Below are positions 10,911 through 28,399 of a stretch of 64,000 nucleotides of DNA, in pieces (the stretch's first letter is position 1; each line of letters begins with the position of its first letter). This DNA comes from Tomocerus qinae (taxonomy: Eukaryota; Arthropoda; Collembola; Entomobryomorpha; Tomoceridae). A program made the translations under genes and the position numbers. The notes beneath the pieces are model-generated. The model did no database searches, was not told the origin of the DNA, and saw only the letters and a program-made list of their open reading frames with translations. The stretch is from NCBI GenBank assembly GCA_020055645.1, contig CM034546.1:62000001-62064000 (forward strand), written 5' to 3'.

Positions 10911-13245
10911 TCACGTTGTCTGTCGATCCATTTTTAAAATAAAGTCACTTAAAATAGAGTTAAGAAACCTATTCTCTTTAAGAATGTTAGCTGCGAGTTT
11001 AAATCTCTTGATATCATCATCGAAATCACTCTCTCTGTAGCTTTGTGGGGGAGGGGTTTCAATGCCAGCAGAATTACTTCCGTCCACACCATTAGCACCA
11101 TTAGGACCTCTAGTTCCATTAACTGGTAAGTTATACTCTCCAACAAGTTTGCATCTCTTTTTACCATTATTAAGTATATCATCAATGGCTACAATTTTAG
11201 AGTCTCCAGTAAGTCCACCTTGTCCACCGTATCCACCTGAACCATCATTTCCTTTGGAACCATCAGAACCTGTATTTGAAGGTGGTGAAACTGCACCGAA
11301 TACTTTAAACGATACTCTGCCACCATGACCACCTTTTCCACCTTTTCCACCATCTGTACCATCCATTCCAGCACCCCCATTCGTTCCGTAAATCTCGTAA
11401 AGAGCCCCACTATCTCCAGCTTTGCACCAACCTTATCATCATGAGGGATGAGGCAATGATGAGGGTTATATGCGAACAGCTCAACTTTTCCTGGTTCAGC
11501 ATCACATTGTTCATCGCTAAAGTATTCATCGCCAAAAATAGGATCTATCCTTACAGTTGTCCCATTTTCTCCTCGAGAACCGTCGCTACCGTTTTGACCA
11601 TTGCCACCATTTCCACCTTTAGCATTAATTTCTGGCATTTTTGGGGGGTCAAAATACTGCCCAATGCCATAAAAGTTTCCTGCGTTTTTCCCTGATCTTC
11701 CAGGTAATCCAGCAGCATTGCCAGGATTAGAGGAATGGCTAGCTCCCGGTAATCCACTCAAATCTGGATTATATCGTTCGTCAACCCTCCAGTTTGGTGA
11801 CACAATTAATACATTCAAATTGTTATCTGGATTGACACTTGCGCCATTTATTACGCCATCAAAGAAAACTGTGTGAAAAGCCCAGATAACTAGTGTTTTT
11901 GGAACATTGCTACTAATACACTGACTTAAAACTTTCTTAATCGATACAAAATTTCCCTGGTAAACCGAAATCGAGTTGGTTTTGTTGCAGAGCGAAGATT
12001 CTAATAATGTTGTATTTAACAATTTGTTCAAAACATTTATTTTTCCACTGTCAAGAGATGTGCCATTAGATTTCAAAATATCAACGTAATCGTCAACCTC
12101 GCCCAGACTGACTGCCGAAATAGCAGGCTTTTTAAAGTTGGCCCAAAAATCTCTGAAGTTAGAATCGTCATGGTGGGAAATTGGCATATTACTTTTCCAC
12201 CAGTTTGTGTAAAAGCTGTATTCGACTTGTACTTTAATACCTGACAAATCGGAAAATAACGACTTAAGAAATTGTATCCAATTTTTTTCGTTTGAAAACG
12301 CATTTTGAAGATTTGAGAATGACATAAGCCAATACTCATGCTGTTCATTTTCAATGACAAGTGAGTAACCAATAATTTCAAGAATATTTAAAATAGGAAA
12401 TTCATTAATGGCTCTTACAATAATTTCGGATTCATTGCTTAGTCCTAACGTTTTGTAACAATCAATTGACTTGTTGACAAACAGTTCTATATTCATTCCC
12501 AACATTTGACTTCGAAGAGTAGTTTTTTCGCTTGTGACGTTAGCCAAATACCCTATAGTAACATCATACATCAAATATACATTGTCTAAGTTATTAATCT
12601 CAGACAATTTATGAATAAACACTTCTGACATCATTTCTGCTAAAATTGAAACGATATATGTTCTTAGTTTTTTTCTAAGGTATCTGCACTTGTGAAGATG
12701 TCATTTGGCAGTTGAATTAATGCGTGGGTTAATAGTGAAAGCATCGTCGTTAACTTTCTTCAAAAAGTCTAAATGAAAGGAATACTGTTCTACAATTGCT
12801 AAATGGTCTTCCAATTGACTGTCACAAAATTTGTTAACATTTTAAATGATTTCTCTGACGTAAGTTGAAGCATTTAAGCCGGGGACATTGTTTGATAAAT
12901 TATATGTTGACGAAAATAATTGAATTAAAGTGTTTGCTAATGACGAGATGTCAACGTCTTTGTTCTCAAGTAAATCATTAAAATGAGAGGTAAACGTCGA
13001 CAAATTCCGCTAACTGTTTCAAAAAGCGCTTTCATTAATTTGATCGATATTGGAAATGAAATGAATCCTCTAAATTGATCCTTATGGTCCCTTTTCATTT
13101 CTTTCATTGGCCGTAGCCAATCAACTACATCTAAATTTGATTCTTCATGCAAATAAGTTACGGAGGAAATTTAAATGACGAGCATCTTTTTCCAACGCCG
13201 TTAAAACGGCAGGTGCACGCAAGAAAATGTTGGTTACAACCATGC
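10911..13245 (-). pseudogene. Collagen-like repeat protein, frameshifted pseudogene
   Basis: Read on the minus strand, one protein is visible across several frames. It starts with a helical part near 13245 (LRAPAVLTALEKDARHLNF) and continues near 13150 (HEESNLDVVDWLRPMKEM). After a frameshift near 13010 it runs in one frame, with two in-frame stops (near 12845 and 12705), into a 440-residue region of no known domain. Gly-X-Y triplets follow (GGNGGNGQNGSDGSRGENG near 11600). A further frameshift near 11430 moves the triplets to another frame, ending at 10911. I see at least three frame changes and two stops, so the locus should be dead. The protein resembles the cytosolic-looking collagen-repeat hypothetical proteins of arthropods; function unknown. 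Confidence 0.7.
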
Positions 13246-14779
13246 AGTTGTGGAAAACCATTTATTGATTGGGGATACAAAGCATTGATAATCAGTTCTG
13301 AAATCGGAACTTTGAAGTTTTAAGTTACAAAACCATAACTGATTATTATAATGCTTGAAAAATTGGAATACTTGCATGAGCAACAGAAATGTTATGCTTT
13401 AAACAAACGAAAGGTTCGATGTCTTGTTTGAACCTTGATATGACATTGAATTGTCATGAATGATTAATTTATCTTCAATAAGTTCTGAGTAATTGCTTTA
13501 TTGGTATTACCATTTATTTCAGTTAAGGTTCTTGTTGGAGAATGAAACCATCTATAGACTATAGCAATTTCTGTTTTACATCAACAAAAAAGCATTTAGA
13601 TTCTATACCAAGTAGCATTTATATACTTTACTGAAACGAGGACCTTAAAACAGACTGGTCTTTCACTGATTGAACGCACTCAAATGGTAGCTGGTTGGCT
13701 CTGGCTAAAGTCAGAGAGCTAAAAGTGCGATCCCACGTAAAATACTAACTACTTCTTAACAAAGTTTTAGTAAACATACAATTTTACTGTGAAGCTTTTA
13801 ATTGGTGGGCTTACAACGATAATCTTCAGTATATTATTTATGAACTTTGATTTAAAATTGCAACAGAAATTGTTATATGGCTTCATTGTACGAAAATAAC
13901 ATTGAATGAAAGAAACGTCATTGCCAATAAAGCGATTACTCAGAACTAATTGAAAATAAATGACGATCAATAAATAATGTTCGCTAATTAGTACGAACTT
14001 GAATTAATTCTCCAAGCCATTTATTATAAAAGCATCAAAAGGAATTTACTTAACTATCCACAATTGTCGGTTAAAGGTTCAATGTATTGAACCGTTCAAT
14101 ACATTGAACCTTTGGTTTTTTAAAGCTAAACATTTCTGTTGAACATGGATTTCATTTTTCTTTCAATTTCAATTCTTTTAAATTTCAATTTAAATTTTTA
14201 AGCATTATAATTATTAGTTATGGTTTATTAACTTAAAAAATCAAAGTTGTAATGATTCCGATTTAATTTAAATAGTATTTTATTCGAAAACTTTACGTAT
14301 TACATAACAATGGTAATGTAATGTAGTAAGGCTACAATTTTAATGTTTAACCTAGTTACTATAACCGTATAAAGATCTGTTTACTACCACTATATATTTT
14401 AATGTAATGTAATGTATACAATCATATAATAATTCGATTGAATTTTACACAACAAACTATAACACATTTTTACTGTAATTAGAATGTGAATTAATGTACT
14501 CAAAATTAAACTTTCTATTTAACATGAAGTAGTTAAATTATGTGTGTTAAGCATATTTAATTTGAAGGATTAAAAGATCCCACCCTACAAATGTAACCTA
14601 ATATAAGATAATCTAACCTACACTGACGATGGGGCAACTAGAGTGCACCCTTCTTAAGGAGGTTTGACCCATGTTTAGTAGGAATTACTAATGATATCTG
14701 ATACCGTTTCATTGTTAAGAAACTCAGCCGTTTACAAAATAATTTTACATGCATATTGCAAATTTTAATTCTGTATGTA
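13246..14779. other. No gene seen apart from a short palindrome
   Basis: AT-rich with no supportable ORF. It contains the palindrome at 14073-14113. The stretch just before 14780 is the 3' flank of the SMP-30-type gene; I could not pick a clear polyadenylation signal. Confidence 0.5.
14073..14113. repeat. Perfect 19-bp palindrome
   Basis: The arms AAAGGTTCAATGTATTGAA (14073-14091) and its exact inverse (14095-14113) flank a CCG loop. No gene context explains it. Confidence 0.9.
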
Positions 14780-16167
14780 TTATACTAGTGTCGTCACCCT
14801 GTATATTTTAGTCTCCGAAAATAAAATTAATTGTTTACCGGCAAAGATAAAATTTGCCGCTCCCTCGGGAACGACAATTTTCCCTAATAAAACGCCATAT
14901 CGATTGAAGATGTGAACACCATCAGAAGTTCCAGTATAAACATTACCTTTAGGGTCTACTTTAATACCATCAGGAATGCCTACGTCACTCATAGCAAAAA
15001 CTCGGCGATTGGTCAAGAAATGGCCGTTGGGTATGACATCGAATGCATAAATGGTATGCGGTCTCTTGACATCAAAATCGCCACTGCCATGGAAAAATCC
15101 AGTATCACTAATATAAACTACTTTCTCATCTGGAGAAAAGGCAATTCCATTTGGCTTGACGAAACCATCAGCAACCATTCTTAGATTACCCCTGAAAGGA
15201 TCATATCGATAGACAAAATCACCAAGTTGGGGCGGGGGTCGAAAATTCTGCTCAAAGCCGTAACTTGGATCTGTAAACCAATAACTTCCATCCTTTGTTA
15301 CAACTACATCATTAAGACTGTTAAATTTTAACCCAAAATAATTATCAACAATTGTTTCCACTGCATAGGTAATTGGATCTAAAGAAAGTAAGGCTGCACC
15401 GACATCTAAATGACCTTGAGAGCAAACTATAATCTTGCCAATTCTGTTATCATATGTCAAACCATTTGCCATGGGAATGTCTTTGTTTTTTGGTTCGACT
15501 AATGACACTTCATTTGTTTTTAAATTCAATTTGTGTATCTGAACAAACTGATCTCCCCCACGATGATCTACGAGTCGATTAGAAGTAAAGAAAACTTCAT
15601 TTGTTTTTCTGATATAAGCACCTGCTTCATGTGCAAAGGGAAAGGAATTTGTAGCTAGAGTTTTTATTTTAGTACCATTTCCAACTATTTTAAATAAGTC
15701 GGAATGATATACTACGATGGCTGGACTAAGCATTTGGATGTCTTCAATTAAAGTAGAAACAACTGGGTTATCACTTTTCTTGTAAATTATAGTTGACGAA
15801 AATGGCTCAAGAATGGGACGATGAAAATCCGTTCCAACAGCAGCGATTAATTTATAATTGCGAAGATATTCAATATCTTTATTCCCTCCATTTGGTTTTC
15901 CGAAAGAGATTGTTTTCATTTCGACTGAGTTTGGCACATTCTTTAAATCTCGATAGTCTTGACGTTTATATCTATAACTATGTTGATCTTCATTTTAAGA
16001 CATCAGCATTAACTGTTTCAAAAATTTTTAAAGTGCATGGATTCAAGCAAATTCTTAATCTTTTGAAATAAGTTATAATAAGTTGGTTTCTCACCTTTAA
16101 TTGGACACATTGCAGTAAAAGACAGTATCAGAAGTTCCACCAAGAAATTGGATTGTGTTAAAATCAT
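14780..16167 (-). CDS. Secreted SMP-30/gluconolactonase-family hydrolase
   Basis: Two exons, 16095-16167 and 14780-15987, joined in phase 1 (donor AAAG|GTGAGA, acceptor GAAG|AT), give 426 aa. The first exon encodes a Met followed by a hydrophobic stretch (FLVELLILSF) that looks like a signal peptide. The second holds a six-bladed propeller of the SMP-30/gluconolactonase/LRE type. Candidate metal ligands of the family are present: Glu145 (AHEAGAY), Asn250 (FNSLNDVVV) and Asp319 (VYISDTG). The segments FTDPSYGF, KPNGIAFSPDE and GIPDGIKVDPKGNVYTGTSD follow in family order. Members hydrolyse lactones or phosphotriesters with a divalent metal; the substrate here is unknown. The sequence style recalls fungal lactonohydrolases more than animal regucalcin, so transfer is possible. 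The exon-2 acceptor has a weak pyrimidine tract and is the least certain part. Confidence 0.8.
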
Positions 16168-16531
16168 TTTCGGTTCAATTAGAAATACTTGGATTTATTT
16201 AAGAGACTTCTTTCCGTGTCTAATTGGCATGAGGGGATACTTCTATAATTATCTACATTTAAAAATTATAAATTGTAATTGGTTACTTTTGAATGTGGAG
16301 ACATACTAATTTGAAATTCCCTAGTGTAAGGTACAGTTTCCTTTCAAAGAATGTAATTTTTAAAATTGATATAGCTAAAATTGTAACCACTAACAATAAG
16401 AAGATAACTCATTTATATTTAATTCAAATTAATTTTTATTCAACCATGTGGCCTCAAAACCTTTTTCTAATGAAGACGCTAAATATTTGTCACAACGATT
16501 TGAATTCCTCCTCTCATAGTCATTGCTTTCC
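16168..16531. other. Intergenic, no feature seen
   Basis: Separates the putative hydrolase start from the stop of the next minus-strand gene; presumably it holds the hydrolase promoter. Confidence 0.5.
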
Positions 16532-16798
16532 TTATTGACGGTTAAACATCAAAAAACAAGATCCCCGCAAACCCTTATGTCGCCTATTTGCAAAACAAAT
16601 TCCATTTGGGCCACATGCAGAGTCTGACCTACAACCTTGTAAGATAATATGGCGCTTGGGATTACACCAGCCTTGATCGCAAAATTCGTTGATCCTACAC
16701 TGATCGTTGGTATGGCAACGCCTGTGAATGTTAAAGGGTGATTCTATTACTACTAAGTTTAAAATGATAGGGAAAATTAAAACCACTGCTAACTTCAT
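16532..16798 (-). CDS. Small secreted eight-cysteine peptide
   Basis: An 88-aa single-exon frame. Residues 1-19 form a signal peptide (MKLAVVLIFPIILNLVVIES). The mature part has cysteines at 28, 34, 40, 45, 56, 62, 68 and 81 in two half-units: C-x5-C-x5-C-x4-C (ending GWCNP) and C-x5-C-x5-C-x12-C (CRSDSACGPNGIC). The same frame is found at 19675-19947 with matching spacings, and a degraded copy lies at 8284-8556. The two-half layout is reminiscent of whey-acidic or EB-type disulfide modules, but I cannot name a family. Extracellular. Role unknown: binding, defence or inhibition are all possible. All three copies lie on the same strand. Confidence 0.75.
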   Translation of the reverse strand: MKLAVVLIFPIILNLVVIESPFNIHRRCHTNDQCRINEFCDQGWCNPKRHIILQGCRSDSACGPNGICFANRRHKGLRGSCFLMFNRQ

Positions 16799-17006
16799 CG
16801 TTTGCTTATTACTACAAGATATAGAAGAGTAAACCGAGTTGAATAACTTGGGGATTGAATAATAAAAGTCTAAGCAATTGGTGCTATATTATATATTAAT
16901 ATTACAGTGTGTATAGAAAATCGGTAGTGTACACGCTTATAATACCAACGCTGCGATAATTGTTGCTGTGGGCTATATCGTCTATATCAGGGTTGCGGTG
17001 TCCGGA
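16799..17006. other. 5' flank of the eight-cysteine peptide gene
   Basis: Minus-strand upstream region. It has no strong TATA sequence; a weak TTTTATTATTC lies about 80 bp before the ATG. Confidence 0.3.
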
Positions 17007-18031
17007 CAAGGAAGGCATGAAAAAGGTTGGCTTTTTGCTAGCAAAAAGGCAAAAAGCCACCTTTTTGCTACCTTTTTGTGCTTTTTCCGTTTTTAGAGTA
17101 GCCCCCGCCACCTGTGATACTTCATTGAAGTTAACTTTTGTAGACTGTCCCGTCCTACACATTCAAATATTCAGACAAACTGCAGATGCTAGTTAATTTT
17201 TTGGATTATCATACTATGCTAAATAAACTTGGATGTTTTAATGAAAGTTTTGGTTATTCCTAGTTGATCGGCCCAAATCCTTAATCCAAAATGAGGTACC
17301 AATAAATTTGTTAGCTGGACAACATTAACATGTTTCGATTTATTCTTTGTCAAGTCCAATTTAACTTTTTCATATAGTTACACTTACAATAAACAGTATC
17401 ATTATCGTAATTTATTACGGTATACGATAGTCATAATTTTGTAAAACTTATGATTATCTAATTATTCGTTTTTATATCAAAACTAAGATTAACGAAAATC
17501 TAAAATCCATTCTCCTTTCTTTGAGTGCGGAGAGAATGACGTACTAGGTATTTATTACTATTACTACACATTTTAAAATTAACTATATATAATGCATATT
17601 TGTGACAAACCGTATATTACAAAATGAGTCAGGTCGAACATCTGCGTATTGTGGAGAATATTATATGAGATATATCACGTCACCCTAAATATGCTGTGCT
17701 TGACTGTTTACTGGTTAGCACAACCCTTGCCTTCCCGTTTTTCTATTAGTTTTTTTCATAGCAAAAAATAATTTTTTATATGTTTTTTTAAAATTATTTA
17801 CAATGTTAGTTTCATTTTATTTTCGATTGTCTTATTGTCTAAAAAAATGACCGAATTATTGAAGAGAATTAAGAATTGCTGTTTTCTAAAATCGCATTTC
17901 TTGTTCACATCCTTGGTTATCAACATGTCGAAATTGCTAATTACCCCTTTTAACACCAAAAAGACAAATAGGTAACCTTTTTGCTGATTTTGCTAGGCAA
18001 AAAGGCAAAAAGGTGCCTTTTTCATGCCCTG
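17007..18031. mobile_element. hAT-type non-autonomous element, 1025 bp
   Basis: The left end is CAAGGAAGGCATGAAAAAGG and the right end CCTTTTTCATGCCCTG, inverted relative to each other (AGGCATGAAAAAGG shared). The 8-bp direct repeat TGTCCGGA flanks it at 16999-17006 and 18032-18039. Subterminal stretches are rich in GCAAAAAGG / CCTTTTTGC. The interior has no transposase frame. Together with the CAGGG-type end this fits hAT. Confidence 0.85.
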
Positions 18032-18039
18032 TGTCCGGA

Positions 18040-19674
18040 AAGTAAGGTGTGGATGAAAGTGGACAAAAGTGGTTTTATCCAGGGCAAAACTAGTTTAGTA
18101 CATGTCGCTACGAAACCAAAACGAGAATGACTGAGTAGGTATATCAAATGCTCTTGTTTTAATGTAAATCCTGACTTCCATGGGTTTTTCAATTAAAATT
18201 TACAATTAGTTACTAATCATTAATTCTATTAATATTGAATACTATTCTCGAATTTCCTTTTCAATTTACTTTTGACTAAATAAACAATATTCTTGTTTTG
18301 CTGTCATTACAATTGATTCTACAGCCTATCGCCCTTTGTTTTTTTACAGCCCTGAAAATAAAAAACTGGCTAAAGGAGTAATTTTTACTGCCCAGAGACA
18401 TATTTTGTCAGCTGTATAAACAATTTTCCATTTTTAAAAGCTGGTATTTTAAGTTCTATACGACAAACAACGAAACTTATTTAACCAATTTTGACTATTT
18501 AGCATGAATTTCCAAATTACGAGATTTAATACACTCTATAACATAATACATAAACAATAACTTTTGTACATATAATTATAGTTACGACCATAATTAAACG
18601 TAATTTACTGTACCTATTTTGGTTTCGTTTCCGCAGAAGTCAGTCACTTTTACTATGAAATCAATCCAGCATTTTTAATTTGGTTAAATGTATCCGGTTT
18701 TACGTTGTTGTGAGGACTCTCATGACGGGATGTCTCTCCCTCCGTATGAGTAAACTTATGAAGAATAATATGCTCTCCAATAATATATCATCTAATTATT
18801 TGATAAATTTTATTTTCTTGTAGGCCGTTTTAATGATATTATGGTTTTCAATGATGTTCACCTATGTGCAATGATTAATTGAAAGAAATATTAGCTAAAT
18901 ATCGCATAACAATCAGTATTTCGTAGGTTTATTGACATTTAAAGGTATTTAACCATTTAATTTATGTTTATTTATTTTCCTTAATGGGAGCATACTTTTA
19001 TACCTAAGACTAGACATAAAGTACAGTTATAAAGTTTTGTGGCATTTGGATCACATCATTTTAGTTCAACGATTACAATATTAAGAGCTTCACATCCTGC
19101 ATTAAAACCAACGTTGATGGCTTTTGGTTTTACATGTCTTAAACCACATAAAATATTAACGTGAATGTATTTAAATATTTGTGTTGTTTATGTCATAATA
19201 AACTTGACGTCGTTGATGTGCGAATTTCATTTATCTTTGTTACGAGATGTTTGTCTCGTTTTGCTAGTTGTTATTTGCCATTATTATAGTAGTATTTGCT
19301 AGTTAATTAATTCCAGAAGAAATTATTATCCTTCTATTTAGGTCGATAACGTTAATATTAATTATTAGATTGGATAGACATTCCTTTTGACATTCCTTTT
19401 GGCATATATTAACTTAAAATAAATTTGAATACGTCAAATGATACCTAAACAAACTCTTATATCTAATTTTAGTTACAATTACAACATAAAATATTTGCTT
19501 GATAGGCAATTTTAACAAATTGTGTCTGCCAAATTTAGGTCGATAATGTGACAATAATTTTAAAGATGATGATTTACAATAGGATTTTATATCAAGTTTC
19601 TAATTTCAAGACAGAAAATTGAAAATGTTAAATGAGCTTGTAGGGAGGGATGATTACTTAACAATTGCGTAACT
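18040..19674. other. No gene seen
   Basis: AT-rich, with stops in all frames and no repeat structure that I can support. Confidence 0.55.
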
Positions 19675-19947
19675 TCAGCCTAATCGTGGTAAACAAAAAC
19701 CTCTTTTCCTCCTACCCGAATTGACACATTGACTGTTGGGTCCACAGTTAGAGTCAGATCGACAACGCTTGGACATTTTGCTTTTGACACGGTTTGAACG
19801 TGGATGACACCAACCTTCAATGCATAGTTCGTTGTTTCCGCACCCATTGAAATTTTGAATGTGACAAGACCTGACTTTTGCAAATAATCGTGATTCTACT
19901 AAAACAGTTGAAACAATTAGGAAGATTAAAATTACTGTTATTTTCAT
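19675..19947 (-). CDS. Small secreted eight-cysteine peptide, second intact copy
   Basis: 90 aa from the ATG at 19945-19947. An upstream in-frame ATG at 19987-19989 would add 14 residues, but the signal peptide (MKITVILIFLIVSTVLVESR) starts cleanly at the inner Met. Cysteines are at 28, 36, 42, 47, 62, 68, 74 and 85; the C3-C4, C5-C6 and C6-C7 distances equal those of the gene at 16532-16798, as do the motifs GWCHP and CRSDSNCGPN. The mature peptide is strongly basic (KSKMSKRCR, RRKRGFC). Secreted; function not known. A good TATA box is present just upstream (see separate entry). Confidence 0.8.
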   Translation of the reverse strand: MKITVILIFLIVSTVLVESRLFAKVRSCHIQNFNGCGNNELCIEGWCHPRSNRVKSKMSKRCRSDSNCGPNSQCVNSGRRKRGFCLPRLG

Positions 19948-20003
19948 CTTTTTAATGAGGGCAGATTTTAAAGTGTAATAGGTTATCAATAAATGTTTTT
20001 ATA

Positions 20004-20013
20004 TAAATTATAC
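20004..20013 (-). promoter_or_regulatory. TATA-like box of the 19.7-kb peptide gene
   Basis: TTTATATAAAAAC reads on the minus strand about 55-70 bp before the chosen ATG. That places a start site about 30 bp downstream, between the outer and inner ATG, which also favours the inner Met as the start. Confidence 0.45.
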
Positions 20014-20019
20014 TTCCAA

Positions 20020-21061
20020 GTCTTCCGAATTTAGGAAACAGTTAACAATAAATAATTTCACATTGACTAAAGGAAACTTATCTATAATTTATACATTATT
20101 TGTTACTCCAACAAGAACGTCGTCGAAACTCACACCTGTACAAATATAGGTCTTATAGTTAATTATAGTTATCACTGAAATGCCTTGTTTAAACTAAATC
20201 TAAGTGTTTTCAGTTTGTGTATTTAGTTAACTATTTATATAATTCTGGTTTAATTAAAACAGTCTTGCCTAAGAACTAATAACAGTTACAATTAGTTTTA
20301 TGTATATTTCACAATTAAATATTCAAATAACAGTTTAGGGTAAATGATTGAACAAATTAATGGAGACTTTATTGTGCTTTGTTTACTCTTTTTGAATGTA
20401 AGAAGTAACATTTGGCTTACTTTAAACAAGGAGCACTCCCTTGAAAATATCTGTCAAATTATACATTATCATTATGCTTTCTCAACCTTTACAGACAATC
20501 AAAAGGAAATTTTAAAAATAATTAGTATCCTAGGAAATCCCTGCTTGCTAAATAAATGTCAGGTGTCAGACCTCGGTTATTTTAATTCATTTTACGATTT
20601 TGTTTCAACTGTACTGTGGTTAAGTACAGTTGAAAAAGAAAAACTACAGTTTTCCTATAGTTTAAGCTAGGGTTAATGCATCCGGTTGTGGTTTCGCCAT
20701 TTAGGTATACAGAATGAGCCTTCGCGTGAAATATTGTATGATTCTTCTTCTCATTAACACAACGAAAATGACATGTAGTGGTCATTTACATACGCAAATG
20801 TAGGTTTGCAATAAATGACAAATTATAAAGGTTTAAATAGATTAAAACAAAACGATTACATTTTAATGTAGTGTCTCCTGATTCGGGCTTGTGAAAATGT
20901 CTTATAGGAATTAGGAACTGACGTGGGACATGCTGTATAATATGTCACTGAATTTCCAGGAGTACCACCAATATATTGAAATGAAACTATTACCATAGGA
21001 CATATTATAGGTATAAACCAATTACTATCGAGTTATCTTCGGATATCTAACACTCTGTGGT
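20020..21061. other. No gene seen
   Basis: The 108-aa plus-strand frame at 20344-20670 has no recognisable domain, and I do not support it as a gene. The right end is the 3' flank of the receptor kinase. Confidence 0.5.
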
Positions 21062-26427
<5,366 letters not shown>

Positions 26428-28049
26428 AATTGTTAAAACTGAAAATAAATGGTTTGAAATTTCATAAAATTTTATAATGTTATCATAAAATTTAACAGAA
26501 ATGATGGATTCATGGAGGTACAGCACAATACTGAAACCCAGAAGAGAGAGAGTGCTGTCTGCTGACATGGTAAATGCATTTTATTACTTTCTGCAAGTCT
26601 TTATTAAAAATGAGACTTCACCATAATAATTATTAATGTATCATGCCTTAAGCTATACTTTATCTGTTTATGGTCATTCATAGAAAAATTACCAAAGTAG
26701 TCCATAGTAAACTTGACATTTATATTATTTATCTTTAAGTATAGACAAATGCAGGATGTGTTTTCAGTATTAATGGACACACAATATATTAATCTATTTC
26801 CTTTGTAAGAAACAACACCAAAATTGGTATTAACATTTATTTAAAGTAACTACGTAACGTAAAGCCTCTAATAGAGTCTGAGGCCAATGGAACACTCGAT
26901 GCAATGGAAGTCATCGAAGTCAATCTATACTCTCTAGCATATAACCCCCCTCCAATATGTAGAAACCCGGGATTCTATTACAACTGGGATGGTAAAACCA
27001 GTCATTTTACCACTTAGGTAATTCTAGTGTAATAATTGTGAAAATCCATATTTAATAACCATGGAAATCTATTTGATTATAAAAACATATCAAAAGCTTT
27101 TAATTCTCGTATTTCGATTTTATGTATTTTCTGACAATGGCGAATGAATGGTTTGTCATTCTAATTGGCAACTCGTTAGAGGCTATTGTTTGGTCATTTT
27201 TATGTTTGGTTTAAATGAGTTGGATATGGTCTTCTTTAAGGTTTGTAATAGCATAATAATATTATATTGATTCCCACATTTCCCAGTAAAATAAATAATG
27301 AGTTACCCATCCGTTTTAATAATGGTTAATGGTTTTTACATTAAAAATTCAAGGAAATATTATTTTCACCTAATAAACCGATAATGGAAAAGAAAGGAAC
27401 TGTGCGGTTTTGCAAATAGATACTCATAAAATAACGTACGTCGCTTTCAAGAATTTTAATGATTAATTTAGTTTGATTCACTTAAATTGAAGGCTTAGTT
27501 TTCTTTGGAATTGTATGGCATGTATTTAATTTGTATTTATGAGCAGAAATAAATATTTATGCAAATTAAACTGCAACATACGAATAAAAATTTTAAATCC
27601 GATAAAGTAGGACTAACTCATGTCAAATCCTGGTAAAGCCTGTCTGTCTTTTTTAGTTTTGTAGCATTAAAAAACAGCACATTAAACAATGTAGGATTTG
27701 TATGGCTTCAATTAATATACTTTTTATAACTTGTGACTTGTTATAAAGATATTTTTATATATTATGGTTATGGTTAGTAACATATTATGCAACCAAAGAA
27801 GTATTACTCATATTAATATTAAGATTCCGATAAATATATATAGACATAAATATTTTATTATACACTTTATTTTACATTTTATTTTACCAATTAACAATAA
27901 AATATTATATAACTTTAATGATGTAATTGAGTATGTATTTGGTATTATTACTGATGGTGAAGATATTTTTATCAACATTAAGTAGTCTGAAATGGGTTAT
28001 ATAATTATTACATACTGCATGTTCATTTCATTTTTGTTCGCGTGCATAA
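26428..28049. other. Receptor kinase 5' flank and empty intergenic DNA
   Basis: The promoter of the kinase should lie just above 26427; I see no clear core motif. The remainder, to 28049, is AT-rich without a supportable ORF. Confidence 0.45.
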
Positions 28050-28159
28050 CGTCCCTTAAGGAACGATTTAGCCTTAATGGACTTCTTGCTTGATGCATTA
28101 AGGCTATTTCGTGCACAAAACGAAAAGTGCATTGAGGCTAAATCCTTCATTAAGGGACG
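28050..28159. mobile_element. Hairpin-forming MITE-like element, 110 bp
   Basis: The left arm CGTCCCTTAAGGAACGATTT and the right arm ending TTCATTAAGGGACG pair imperfectly over about 45 bp, including the shared TTTAGCC-TAATG block. The element is almost all stem. No certain target duplication. Confidence 0.7.
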
Positions 28160-28399
28160 ATATATATATTATAGTAGATGAGCTAGGTGCACATAAGGCA
28201 TGTTTTAATAAATTATTTAATTTGGTGTGTCTTTAGCTAAATTACAACGTTGTTTATTGTATGAGAAAAAATTGAAAAAATTCATATTCATAATAGTTTT
28301 ATTTATGTAGAATTACTTGAACTCATTTTAACGATTGAAGCATGTCATAGGAAAAATGAAAATCATACGGCTCAAAGAAATATAGAAATCAGTGATGTA

